Shown here: piece after piece, positions 16,276 to 24,550 of the stretch
Layout of the letters: every line of letters begins with the position of its first letter
Numbering within the stretch: position 1 is the stretch's first letter
Source of the DNA: Alphaproteobacteria bacterium
GTDB lineage: Bacteria; Pseudomonadota; Alphaproteobacteria; Micavibrionales; Micavibrionaceae
Length of the DNA: 64,000 bases
Reading direction: 5' to 3'
Assembly (NCBI GenBank): GCA_017999645.1
Contig: JAGNLJ010000001.1
Span: forward strand, 186,001 to 250,000
Position numbers and translations under genes: made by a program
Notes under the pieces: generated by a model
What the model was told of the DNA's origin: nothing
What the model saw: only the letters and a program-made list of their open reading frames with translations
The model's database searches: none

Positions 16276-16866
16276 ATGCGTTTTATTCCCGCTTTGCTTG
16301 GTGTTGCGATTATCGGTTTTGCCGGTCCCGCGTCGGCTGAAAAATTCGTCCTCGACAAGCCGCACACGCAGATCATTTTCAAGGTCAACCATATGGGTTT
16401 CAGCCATTCCTACGGCAAGTTCACGGATTACACGGGCGAGATCAATTACGATGAAGCAGACCCGACGAAATCGAATGCCGACGTGACGATCCAGACGGCG
16501 TCGTTAGATCTCGATGATCAAAAATGGAACGAGCATATGAAGAGCAAGGATTTCTTCGATGTCGAACAATTTCCGACCATGACGTTCAAGAGCACCGGCA
16601 TCGAGAAGACCGGCGATAAAACAGCCAACATCACGGGCGACCTGACGTTGCTCGGCGTGACGAAGCCGGTGACGTTGGCCGTGCAGCAAAACAATATGGG
16701 CAAGCATCCGATGAAGGGCATTAACGCGACAGGCTTTTCCGCGAGCGGAAAAATCAAGCGCTCGGATTTCGGCATGAAGGGCGGCATCCCGATGGTGAGC
16801 GATGAAGTCGACATCATCATCGAGGTTGAAGCCTATGGCGAAGATAAAAGCGTCGGAAATAATTAA
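16276..16866 (+). CDS. Periplasmic YceI-family protein
   Basis: A 196-residue lipocalin-like YceI protein that binds a polyisoprenoid such as ubiquinone in its barrel. A signal peptide covers 1-21, with PASA before the mature Glu. Family features are LDKPHTQIIFKVNHMGFS, SADVTIQTASLD-type strands, FFDVEQFPTMTFKS, the GDLTLLGVTKPVTL strand and the ASGKIKRSDFGM motif. It is followed 12 bases later by a cytochrome b561-YceI fusion, so it is probably the soluble partner in quinone-linked periplasmic redox chemistry. That partnership is inference. Confidence 0.93.
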   Translation: MRFIPALLGVAIIGFAGPASAEKFVLDKPHTQIIFKVNHMGFSHSYGKFTDYTGEINYDEADPTKSNADVTIQTASLDLDDQKWNEHMKSKDFFDVEQFPTMTFKSTGIEKTGDKTANITGDLTLLGVTKPVTLAVQQNNMGKHPMKGINATGFSASGKIKRSDFGMKGGIPMVSDEVDIIIEVEAYGEDKSVGNN

Positions 16867-16878
16867 GGCATTCCGCCC

Positions 16879-18111
16879 GTGCAATTCAAGAACACGCGCA
16901 ATAATTTCGGTCTGATCGCCAAGGGTTTTCACTGGATCCTGGCGATTTTGATTTTGTGGTTGTTGTCGGTGGGGTTCGCGATGGTGGGCATTCCGCCCGG
17001 CCCGGACAAGTTCTGGGTTTACGCGCTGCATAAATCCTTCGGGATTCTTATTCTCGTTTTGATGATCGGCAGGGTGCTCTGGCGGCAGATTTCCCCGCGC
17101 CCTGGGCCGCTGCCGACCCATAAAACGTGGGAAGATACGCTCGCGAAAATCGTACATTTTGCATTGTACGCGTGCATTTTCCTGATGCCGCTGTCGGGCT
17201 GGATCATGTCGTCGGCGGGCGGATTCCCGGCGGAATTTTTCGGGTTGTTCTCTTTACCCGCAATTGTGCCGAAGAACGAAGCTATTTTTGAATTCACGCG
17301 CAATGTTCACGGTTTTGTAGCGTGGACAATTCTCGCCTTGCTCGTGCTGCATTTCGCGGGCGCGTTCAAACATCATTTCATCGACAAGGATGAAACGCTG
17401 CAGCGCATGACCAGCCGGAAGGTCGGTTTGTACTGGGGTGTTTTATTTGTGTTGGTCGCGGGTTTTTTGTGGACGTCGCCGGTGGCTATCGGATTGCTGC
17501 GTGATGACGGAAAAAGCGAAGCCAATAGCATCACCGATGAGAGTTCAGGGAAAGAAGTCCGCGATGAAGAGCTAAAGCGCAGCATACAGGCACTGGATGA
17601 CAGCGACACATGGTTGATCGATATGGGCGCAAGTTCAATCAGGTTCGAGGCCACGCAATCGGGCGAAAAATTCGAAGGCGGGTTCAAGAATTTCGGTGGG
17701 AAGATTATTTTCGACCAATCAAAACTGGACGAGGCCTATGCCGATATCTGGATCGACATTACCAGTATCGAGACGGGCAGCGGCGACCGCGACGGACAGG
17801 CGAAATCAGCCGACTGGTTCGACACAAGCAAGTTCCCGCGCGCGCAATTCGTGGCTGATTCGTTTTCCAAAACAGGGCCGAATCAATATCTTGCCCGCGG
17901 TGCGCTCACGATCCGCGACCAGGTGGTGCTGGTGGAGCTGCCATTCACGCTGCAGGTGCGGGAATCGCCGGAAGGTCAGGCTGCATTGATGGAAGGTGTT
18001 ATTACGTTGAATCGCCTCGATTTCGGCATCGGGCAGGGCCAGTGGCAGTCGACCCAGACCATTGGTAATGAAGTGAAGATCAGCATTACCGTTGTTGCCG
18101 ATTCGCGCTGA
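16879..18111 (+). CDS. Cytochrome b561 fused to a C-terminal YceI domain
   Basis: A 410-residue membrane protein starting at GTG 16879. Residues 1-175 are a bacterial cytochrome b561 of four helices with candidate heme ligands His18, His51, His144 and His158. A fifth hydrophobic helix (about 183-205) leads into a linker and a complete YceI lipocalin domain (about 240-408: WLIDMGASSIRFEATQSG, WFDTSKFPRAQFVADSF, ARGALTIRDQV, NRLDFGIGQGQWQ). The YceI part would lie in the periplasm, so the molecule may pass electrons between the quinone pool and a quinone-like ligand. It follows the stand-alone yceI by 12 bases. The architecture is seen; the electron route is inferred. Confidence 0.9.
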   Translation: MQFKNTRNNFGLIAKGFHWILAILILWLLSVGFAMVGIPPGPDKFWVYALHKSFGILILVLMIGRVLWRQISPRPGPLPTHKTWEDTLAKIVHFALYACIFLMPLSGWIMSSAGGFPAEFFGLFSLPAIVPKNEAIFEFTRNVHGFVAWTILALLVLHFAGAFKHHFIDKDETLQRMTSRKVGLYWGVLFVLVAGFLWTSPVAIGLLRDDGKSEANSITDESSGKEVRDEELKRSIQALDDSDTWLIDMGASSIRFEATQSGEKFEGGFKNFGGKIIFDQSKLDEAYADIWIDITSIETGSGDRDGQAKSADWFDTSKFPRAQFVADSFSKTGPNQYLARGALTIRDQVVLVELPFTLQVRESPEGQAALMEGVITLNRLDFGIGQGQWQSTQTIGNEVKISITVVADSR

Positions 18112-18206
18112 GTTGCGCTTTTTCGGAAAACAATCTAGGAATCAGAGGCATAACCGTATTTTAGGGACTGTTCATGCAAGAGCGGCTCCGTTAAGGTGAA
18201 AATGTT

Positions 18207-18875
18207 ATGAGAACATTGTTTCATCTGTGGCTTCACCCTTTTTCACGAAAGGTCAGAGTTGCTCTGACCGAGAAGAAACTCGATTTTGAGCTGCAGATCG
18301 AAAAAGTCTGGGAGCGCCGCACGGAATTCCTGGCGCTTAACCCGGCGGGCGATGTGCCTGTCCTGATCGAAAAAGACGGCACGACGCTGGCGAACTCGCA
18401 GGTTATCTGCGAATACCTTGAAGAAGTTTACCCGGAGGTGAATCTGCTCGGGCACGATCCCGTCCAGCGCGCGGAAACGCGCAGGCTCGTGAGCTGGTTT
18501 GACGTGAAATTCAACCGCGAGGTGACGGATAACCTGATCGGCGAGAAGCTGATGAAGCAGTTCCTGAAAACCGGCGAGCCTCATGCGCCTGCCGTGCGCG
18601 CGGGTCATGCGAATATTCATTATCATCTTGATTATATCGGTTTCCTGACGGAGAAACGCAAATGGCTGGCGGGCGATAACTTCAGTCTCGCAGATATCGC
18701 GGCGGCTGCGCATTTATCGGCCATTGATTACATTGGCGATGTGCCATGGGAAGAGCACGAAGCGGCGCGTGAATGGTATGCGAAAATGAAATCGCGCCCG
18801 AGCTTCAAGCCGCTGCTAGACGACAGAATTCCGGGCTTCACGCCTTCCAGCCATTACGAGGATATTGATTCCTAA
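18207..18875 (+). CDS. fzlA: FzlA-like glutathione S-transferase family protein
   Basis: A 222-residue GST-fold protein. Thioredoxin-like domain 1-78 (HPFSRKVRVALTEKKLDFE, NPAGDVPVLIEKDG, NSQVICEYLEE) and helical domain 85-215. It follows the pattern I recall for the alphaproteobacterial cell-division protein FzlA: VWERR, WFDVKFNREVT, LDYIGFL, WLAGDNFSLADIAAAAHLSAIDYIGDVPW, SRPSFKPLL and the C-terminal PGFTPSSHYEDID tail. In Caulobacter FzlA binds FtsZ filaments and its C-terminal tail is needed for division; the same role here is inferred. No GST catalytic activity can be claimed. A hairpin and an SDR gene follow. Confidence 0.78.
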   Translation: MRTLFHLWLHPFSRKVRVALTEKKLDFELQIEKVWERRTEFLALNPAGDVPVLIEKDGTTLANSQVICEYLEEVYPEVNLLGHDPVQRAETRRLVSWFDVKFNREVTDNLIGEKLMKQFLKTGEPHAPAVRAGHANIHYHLDYIGFLTEKRKWLAGDNFSLADIAAAAHLSAIDYIGDVPWEEHEAAREWYAKMKSRPSFKPLLDDRIPGFTPSSHYEDIDS

Positions 18876-18885
18876 ATAACAACAA

Positions 18886-18907
18886 TCCGGGCCATGAATG
18901 CCCGGGA
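18886..18907. repeat. Short GC hairpin between fzlA and the SDR gene
   Basis: CCGGGC at 18887-18892 pairs with GCCCGG at 18900-18905 around a 7-base loop. No T-run follows, so it is not a convincing terminator; it may affect mRNA processing between the two genes. Confidence 0.5.
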
Positions 18908-18920
18908 ATAACAGGGTGCG

Positions 18921-19850
18921 ATGAAAAAACTTTTCTGCTTTGGTTACGGTTATACTTGCGATTATCTCGGTCACGAATTGCTCAGCCGGGGCGGGTGGAG
19001 CGTTGCCGGAACGACGCGCGACCGGGAAAAACGCACTTCGCTCCGCGCGCGCGGAATCCAGGCGCATATTTTCGATCATGAGCATCCGCTGGCGGACCCG
19101 CATCTTATTTTGCAGGGCACGACGCATCTCATTATCTCGACGCCGCCGGACGATGAGGGCGACCCTGCCTATGCGATGCATGCGGCGGATATTCTCGAAA
19201 TTCCAACGCTGGAATGGGTTGGTTATCTTTCGACCACGGGCGTTTACGGCGACAGGGCCGGTGAATGGATCGATGAAAATGCGGAGCTGACGCCGTCGTC
19301 GCGGCGCGGCAGCCGCCGCGTGCGGGCGGAGGAGCAATGGCTTTCACTGCAGAGAGATCACGGGCTGGCGGTGGAGATTTTCCGGCTGGCGGGAATTTAC
19401 GGGCCGGGGCGCAGTGCGCTGGATTCCGTGCGCGCGGGCGTTGCGCGCCGTATCAACAAGCCTGGGCATGCGTTCGGGCGCATCCATGTCGAGGATATCG
19501 TGCAGACATTACTGGCGTCGTTCGAGCGGCCCAATCCGGGGCAGATTTATAATGTTGTCGATGACGTTCCGGCGCCGAGCCACGAGGTTATCGCTTATGC
19601 GTGCGAATTGTTGGGGCGTCCTGCGCCGCCGATGGTGGATTTCGAAGAGGCGAATTTGGCGCCGATCACGCGCAGTTTTTACATGGATAACCGCCGCGTT
19701 AAAAACGACCGGATCAAGACCGAGCTCGGCGTGCATTTAAAATATCCCGATTTCGAGTCAGGCCTGCGCGGCTGCAAAGAGGCGGAAGAGCATGCTGTTG
19801 CCAATATCTTCCGCGGTATGGATGGCGAAGACGCCCATAACACCGGCTAA
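18921..19850 (+). CDS. NAD(P)-dependent epimerase/dehydratase-like SDR protein
   Basis: A 309-residue extended short-chain dehydrogenase of the YeeZ type. The N-terminus KLFCFGYGYTCDYLG is a modified dinucleotide-binding loop. LSTTGVYGDRAGEWIDE carries the STT-VYG substrate motif in which the Tyr of the usual YxxxK is displaced. FRLAGIYGPGRS and FGRIHVEDIV are typical. The substrate of this group is not settled. It follows fzlA on the same strand by 45 bases. A long inverted repeat begins right after the stop. Confidence 0.85.
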   Translation: MKKLFCFGYGYTCDYLGHELLSRGGWSVAGTTRDREKRTSLRARGIQAHIFDHEHPLADPHLILQGTTHLIISTPPDDEGDPAYAMHAADILEIPTLEWVGYLSTTGVYGDRAGEWIDENAELTPSSRRGSRRVRAEEQWLSLQRDHGLAVEIFRLAGIYGPGRSALDSVRAGVARRINKPGHAFGRIHVEDIVQTLLASFERPNPGQIYNVVDDVPAPSHEVIAYACELLGRPAPPMVDFEEANLAPITRSFYMDNRRVKNDRIKTELGVHLKYPDFESGLRGCKEAEEHAVANIFRGMDGEDAHNTG

Positions 19851-19968
19851 AGCCTTCCATATTTAAACTCACACATCGTTATCCTTCTGTCTCGCCGTGC
19901 TCACGTATTTTAATACGCTGCGCGCGCCTCGCCTCGGCTGCCTTGTGTGATTTTAAATCTGAAAGGCT
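19851..19968. repeat. 118-base inverted-repeat element between convergent genes
   Basis: A 25-base left arm (19851-19875) starting AGCCTTCC and ending CACACA is the near-complement of the right arm 19944-19968 (TGTGTGA...GAAAGGCT), with about four mismatches. The centre holds a smaller near-palindrome CGTATTTTAATACG and GC-rich sequence. The right arm ends inside the stop codon of the convergent kinase gene. It fills the whole intergenic space. Element family unknown; a bidirectional transcription stop is plausible. Confidence 0.75.
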
Positions 19969-21733
19969 AATTTTTGGGTTGTTTCGCGCTTGCATCGCGC
20001 GGCAGGCGTATGGTGACGGATGTCCCGGCGCCGACTTTTGAATCGATCAGGAGCGATCCGCCATGCATTTCCACCAGCTCTTTCGTAATCGCGAGGCCGA
20101 GGCCTGTGCCTTCGTGGTCGCGCGTGTAGTGCGATGAAACCTGCTCGAACGGGTTGGTGATACTGGCGAGTTTGTTGGCCGGGATGCCGATGCCGTTATC
20201 GGTAATTTTCAGCACAACGGATTCTTTTTTCTCGGTGCATTCGATCTGCACGTGACCGCCTTTAGGCGTGAATTTCACGGCGTTGGAGAGGATGTTCAGA
20301 ATGACCTGAAGAATGGCGCGGCGGTCGACGACGATGTGAAGATTTTCATCGCCGAGTTTTTCCATGTCGATGCGCACGGCGGCATCAGACGCACGGCTTT
20401 CCATCATGTGCGCGGCGAGGCGCACGGTTTTGGCGACGTTGACCTCTTCAAATCCAAGCTCGTATTTCCCGGCCTCGATCTTCGACATGTCGAGAATGTC
20501 GCTGATGAGGTCGAGCAGATGTTCGCCGGATTCGCGGATGCCCTGGATGTATTCGAGATATTTTTCCGTGCCGATGGGGCCGAGCAACTGGCGGTACATC
20601 ATTTCCGAGAAGCCGATGATGGCGTTGAGCGGCGTGCGGAGCTCGTGGCTCATATTGGCGAGGAACTGGGTTTTCGCAGCATAAGCGCGCTCGACGGCTT
20701 CCTTGGATTGTTTCAACTCGCGCTCATGCAACGTGCGCTCGGTCATGTCCTGCATGATGCCGTAGAGGGCCGTGACCTCGCCGTTAGCGTCCTGCGCGCA
20801 GCGTCCTTCGCAACGTAAATAGCGAATGTCGCCGCCGGGACGCGTGATGCGGAAATCCATTTCGTAATTCTGCTGGCCGAGGCCGGCGCGCTGGAAGCCG
20901 TGGTCGGCGCGCGCCCGGTCGCTTTTGTGCACGAGCGCCATCATGCTCTGGACGGTGGGTGCGAAATTATTCTTATCGACGCCGAAGATATTGTAGAGCT
21001 CTTCGGACCACTGGATATCATTTTGTCCCAATGTCCAGTTCCAGTGGCCGAGGCGGCCGATGGATTCAGCCTGACCAAGCTGGCGCTCACGGCGGCTAAG
21101 GGCCAGTTGTTGTTCACGGATGGCGGTGACGTCGCGGCCCACGCAATACAGACGTCCACCGTTGCGGCGCTGACGCCATTCGACCCAGCGCGCGGCGCCG
21201 GATTTCGTGACGATGCGGGCCTGGAAATCGGTGGGCGCGTTGTCTTCCGGTTCGTCGAAGCCGATGCTGCGGATGGTGCTGCGGATATAGGGTTTGTCTT
21301 CGCTGTGGAAGAGATCGAGAAAATCGGTTTTGCTCTCGCCGAAAAGATCCTGGAAGGCGGCGTTGGAGCGAACGATCTCGCCGCCGTCATCGACGACGAC
21401 CATGATTTCGCCGGAGAGATCGGAGAGAGCGAGGAAATCTGTTTCCGCCTCAGTTTGAGTCTCGGAGCCGACGAGGTAGCTCGTGTTGTCCGGCGCGATC
21501 AGCCAGTTGAAGCGGAAATCGACATCGTTTTTTCGGTCGCGCGCGAGCGTGCGGAAGGTTTCGTTGGTGAAGACGCGTTCACCGTCCGCGGAAATGGCGA
21601 GGCGCGCCACGTCCTCCTTGTGGACGGGGATGGATTCGGAGTCCTGGTGTTTTATTTTGCGGTTCAGCGAAAACATAATGAAATCAGGTGAAAAATAATG
21701 TGGGGAGCGGGACTGGATGCTCCTATATACCAT
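19967..21733 (-). CDS. PAS-domain sensor histidine kinase
   Basis: A soluble-looking histidine kinase of up to 588 residues. Two or more PAS modules cover about 100-335 (FLALSDLSGEIMVVVDDGGEIVRSNAAF; WNWTLGQNDIQWSEELYNIFGVD), each ending with PAC-like segments (VGRDVTAIREQ, YGIMQDMTER). The HisKA domain has FLANMSHELRTPLNAIIGFSEM with phospho-acceptor His363. The ATPase domain has the N box ILSNAVKFTPKGG, ITDNGIGIP and GTGLGLAITKELVEMHGG. The start may be ATG 21676 rather than 21733; neither has a clear RBS. No membrane helix and no response regulator are adjacent, so it is an orphan kinase with unknown signal. The core resembles PleC/DivJ-type kinases. Confidence 0.92.
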   Translation of the reverse strand: MVYRSIQSRSPHYFSPDFIMFSLNRKIKHQDSESIPVHKEDVARLAISADGERVFTNETFRTLARDRKNDVDFRFNWLIAPDNTSYLVGSETQTEAETDFLALSDLSGEIMVVVDDGGEIVRSNAAFQDLFGESKTDFLDLFHSEDKPYIRSTIRSIGFDEPEDNAPTDFQARIVTKSGAARWVEWRQRRNGGRLYCVGRDVTAIREQQLALSRRERQLGQAESIGRLGHWNWTLGQNDIQWSEELYNIFGVDKNNFAPTVQSMMALVHKSDRARADHGFQRAGLGQQNYEMDFRITRPGGDIRYLRCEGRCAQDANGEVTALYGIMQDMTERTLHERELKQSKEAVERAYAAKTQFLANMSHELRTPLNAIIGFSEMMYRQLLGPIGTEKYLEYIQGIRESGEHLLDLISDILDMSKIEAGKYELGFEEVNVAKTVRLAAHMMESRASDAAVRIDMEKLGDENLHIVVDRRAILQVILNILSNAVKFTPKGGHVQIECTEKKESVVLKITDNGIGIPANKLASITNPFEQVSSHYTRDHEGTGLGLAITKELVEMHGGSLLIDSKVGAGTSVTIRLPRDASAKQPKN

Positions 21734-21761
21734 AATTGAATTCGCGCCGGATGTAAAAAGA

Positions 21762-21795
21762 AAAACCCCTCTGCCGTTGCCGGGAGAGGGGTTTT
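21762..21795. terminator. Strong intrinsic terminator after the redoxin gene
   Basis: A perfect 11-bp stem, AAAACCCCTCT (21762-21772) with AGAGGGGTTTT (21785-21795), around a 12-base loop. Reading on the minus strand, T-rich sequence follows, so it ends the DsbD-like/redoxin transcript; the symmetric stem could work both ways. Confidence 0.85.
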
Positions 21796-21811
21796 GAAAG
21801 GGTTTGAGCGC

Positions 21812-22423
21812 TTAATCGGCGTATTTTACGGCGCAGCCATAAGGCTGGGAGGTCGGGGTTTCGACCGGGTTGCCGGCTTCGATATCGCTCAGCGCGGCGA
21901 GGACGTAGTTTTTCGCTGTGGCGGCGTCCTCGGGCTTCGGCGAGGGGTTGTCGTCAATCGCGCCAGCGTAGGCGAGCGTGCCCTCCTTGTCGATCACGAA
22001 CATGTGCGGCGTGGTCTTGGCGTCGTATGCCTTACCAATCATGCCGCTCTCGTCGAGGATTTCAGCGGAAGGTGCGGCACCCGCATCGGTCATGATTTTT
22101 TTAGCGTCTTCAGCGCTGACGTGACCCTGACGGCCCGGTGCGCTGGAATTGATGGTGATCCATTCAACGCCCTTGGCGGTGGCTTCTTTCTGGGTCTTTT
22201 GCATGTTGCCGCTGCCATAATGTTTTTTGACGTAGGGGCATTCATTGTTGGTCCACTCAAGCACAACGACTTTGCCTTTCAGGTCAGCGAGCTTGATGGC
22301 CTTGCCGTTGACGTCTGTGGCGGAAAAATCCGGCGCTGGCTGGCCGACGGCGGGTGCGGCAATTGCGGGCGCGGCGATGGCGAGGGTGCCAACCGCCATA
22401 ATGGTTGCTAAAAATTTCTTCAT
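21812..22423 (-). CDS. Periplasmic thioredoxin-fold redoxin (AhpC/TSA-like)
   Basis: A 203-residue exported redoxin. The signal peptide is about 1-22 (ending AIAA). The fold is peroxiredoxin-like: VGQPAPDFSATDVNGK, VVVLEWTNNECPYVKKHY with a single Cys62, a TPHMFVIDKEGTLAYAGAIDD strand, and a second Cys197 in the C-terminal SQPYGCAVKY. This matches the family of exported one-Cys-motif thioredoxin-like proteins in which the distant Cys may resolve the disulfide. It sits 27 bases downstream of a DsbD-like membrane reductase and is probably reduced by it. Substrate (peroxide or protein thiol) unknown. Confidence 0.88.
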   Translation of the reverse strand: MKKFLATIMAVGTLAIAAPAIAAPAVGQPAPDFSATDVNGKAIKLADLKGKVVVLEWTNNECPYVKKHYGSGNMQKTQKEATAKGVEWITINSSAPGRQGHVSAEDAKKIMTDAGAAPSAEILDESGMIGKAYDAKTTPHMFVIDKEGTLAYAGAIDDNPSPKPEDAATAKNYVLAALSDIEAGNPVETPTSQPYGCAVKYAD

Positions 22424-22450
22424 GGTCTCTCCTTTGTATGAGTTTTAAAT

Positions 22451-24526
22451 CTAGTTCCCGGTCACGGCTTTGGCAACAATGCCCGGCGTTAAAATCTGCG
22501 GCAGCAGGACCGGCTCAGGTCTGACGCCGTTGCTGCGTGGCCCGTAATAGACATAGATCGGCACGCCGTTTCGTCCAAACCCGTTAAGATATTGCGTAAT
22601 TTCAGGGTTCTGGTTGGTCCAGTCGCCGACCAGATATTGTACGCCGCGTTCGCTGAAAACCCTGCGCGTGGAGGGGACGTCGATGGCGATGGCGTGGTTG
22701 ACCTTGCATGTGATGCACCAAGCAGCGGTCATCTCGACGAAAATTGCGTCGCCGCCCTCGAGCAACTGGGAGAGTTTCTGCGGCGACCATTCCTGGCTGA
22801 AGCCGGTTGATTCTTCCGGTTTCTGGGTGCCGCCGGGAATGAGCATCAACGCCGCGAGGAAAGCGAGGATGGCGAAGACGCGGACAATATTTTTCCAGAG
22901 CAGTTTCGCAGGTTCATGACGGAGCAGCCAGATTCCAAACGCGATGAGCACGAGGCCCATGAGTGCGGCGAAGACGCCCATCTGGCCGGATTGCTGGCTC
23001 AGCACCCAGACCAACCACGCGGCGGAGGCATACATCGGGAAGGCGAGGAACTGTTTGAATGTGTGCATCCATGTGCCGGGTTTCGGTAATATTTTTTGTA
23101 GTGCCGGGATGAAAGACAGTGCGAGATAAGGCAGCGCGAGACCTAAACCGAGCACGGCGAAAACGAGGAGGCTTATGAAGGCGGATTGAGTCAATGCAAA
23201 GCCAAGCGCGACACCCATGAACGGCGCGGTGCAGGGCGTGGCAACCAATGTTGCGAGAACGCCGGTGAAGAAAGAATGGCCGGGCGTGTTGCCTTGCGTG
23301 AGTTTGTTGCCGACATTGCCGAGATGCCCGCCTATTTCAAAGATGCCGGAGAGATTGAGGCCGATGATAAAGAACAGCCATGCGAGCGCGGTGACGATTT
23401 CAGGGCTTTGCAGCTGGAAGCCCCAGCCGATCTGTGCGCCTCCGGATTTGAGCGCGATGAGCAGGCCTGCGATACCGAGGAAGCTTAAAATTACACCGGC
23501 GGTATAGGCGATACCGTGCAGGCGCGCCTTGGCCGGTTCCTTCTCGGCGATTTTGACGAGGCCGAGCGCCTTGATCGAAAGCACAGGGAACACGCAGGGC
23601 ATGAGATTTAGAATAATGCCGCCGAGCAGCGCGAAGAAGAGAACGATGATGAGAGATTTATCCGGCGCAGCATTCGGCGCGGGCACGGGCGTTGCGGCGG
23701 GAGGGTTGTCCGATACGACGGCTGTGAATTCATAGGCATTCATCGGGCCGGACTCATCCATGCTCCAGAGCAGGAGGCCGGGGACTTCCTGAACTTCACT
23801 TAATGCGCGCTGGCCGCGTTGTTGTTTGATGGTCAAACGCCCGCCTTCGATATTGATTTCGCTCGGCGCGGTGTTCTCGACCATGCCCCATTCGGCGGGG
23901 ATGTAATCGTAGCGTTTCACGCCCTGGCTCCAGCTGACGGGCATGTCGATGACGAAAGCGCCGTTCTGTTCGAAATAGCTGGCGCGGCTGGGGTTGGGCA
24001 GTGGCAATTTGCCGCGGGCGTTTTCAAAGTAGCTGGCGTTGTCGGCATTGCTGGAGTCCGGGCCGTTCAGCGTGATTTCATATTTGCCGCTTTCGGGGAT
24101 GCAGATTTCCTTGCAGACCAGCACGTCGATATCGGCGGTGAGGGTGACGGGCCCTTCGGGCAGTTCGGCGGGCGTCTGGATTTTCTGCAGCAAAATCACG
24201 GCGTCTTCATAGCCGTAATTCAGGAGTGGGCCGTAGGGGAGTTTGTGCGGCACGGGCCATTCGATTGTGCCGGCCGTAAAGCCGTCCGGCATTGTCCATT
24301 TTATGCGCGGGGCGGCGCCGGAATCGCCGGGGTTTTTCCAGTAAGTGTGCCAGCCGGGGGCGATGGATTGCTCGATGGCGATGGTGATTTCGTTGCCGGG
24401 CTTTAAAACGCCCTCGGGAACGAGCCGGAGCTGGACAAAGGGGCCTTCGCCGTCCTGAGCGTGAACGGGGCCGATGCTTAAAGCGAGAAAAATACTGACC
24501 AAACAGGCTTTTAAAAGACGGCGCAT
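22451..24526 (-). CDS. DsbD/ScsB-like thiol:disulfide interchange protein
   Basis: A 691-residue membrane protein that moves electrons from cytoplasmic thioredoxin to the periplasm. It has a signal peptide (1-24), a periplasmic alpha-type domain (about 25-275) with Cys138 and Cys142 in VCKEIC, a CcdA-like bundle of eight helices (about 290-560) with the paired cysteines Cys311 in LMPCVFP and Cys432 in ATPCTAP, and a C-terminal thioredoxin domain with CITC at 604-607. The start at 24526 has AGGGGA upstream and gives a clean signal peptide; an extension to 24604 would overlap the divergent ligase gene. The gene heads an operon with the periplasmic redoxin. The ScsB-like form of the alpha domain is judged from its cysteine pattern. 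Confidence 0.92.
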   Translation of the reverse strand: MRRLLKACLVSIFLALSIGPVHAQDGEGPFVQLRLVPEGVLKPGNEITIAIEQSIAPGWHTYWKNPGDSGAAPRIKWTMPDGFTAGTIEWPVPHKLPYGPLLNYGYEDAVILLQKIQTPAELPEGPVTLTADIDVLVCKEICIPESGKYEITLNGPDSSNADNASYFENARGKLPLPNPSRASYFEQNGAFVIDMPVSWSQGVKRYDYIPAEWGMVENTAPSEINIEGGRLTIKQQRGQRALSEVQEVPGLLLWSMDESGPMNAYEFTAVVSDNPPAATPVPAPNAAPDKSLIIVLFFALLGGIILNLMPCVFPVLSIKALGLVKIAEKEPAKARLHGIAYTAGVILSFLGIAGLLIALKSGGAQIGWGFQLQSPEIVTALAWLFFIIGLNLSGIFEIGGHLGNVGNKLTQGNTPGHSFFTGVLATLVATPCTAPFMGVALGFALTQSAFISLLVFAVLGLGLALPYLALSFIPALQKILPKPGTWMHTFKQFLAFPMYASAAWLVWVLSQQSGQMGVFAALMGLVLIAFGIWLLRHEPAKLLWKNIVRVFAILAFLAALMLIPGGTQKPEESTGFSQEWSPQKLSQLLEGGDAIFVEMTAAWCITCKVNHAIAIDVPSTRRVFSERGVQYLVGDWTNQNPEITQYLNGFGRNGVPIYVYYGPRSNGVRPEPVLLPQILTPGIVAKAVTGN

Positions 24527-24550
24527 GAATCCCCTACAGGCTTGACTTGG

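Noticed and set aside
20900..21691. 263-codon plus-strand frame opposite the histidine kinase
   Set aside because: Antisense to the PAS region; low-complexity Ala/Asp/Gly composition typical of a shadow.
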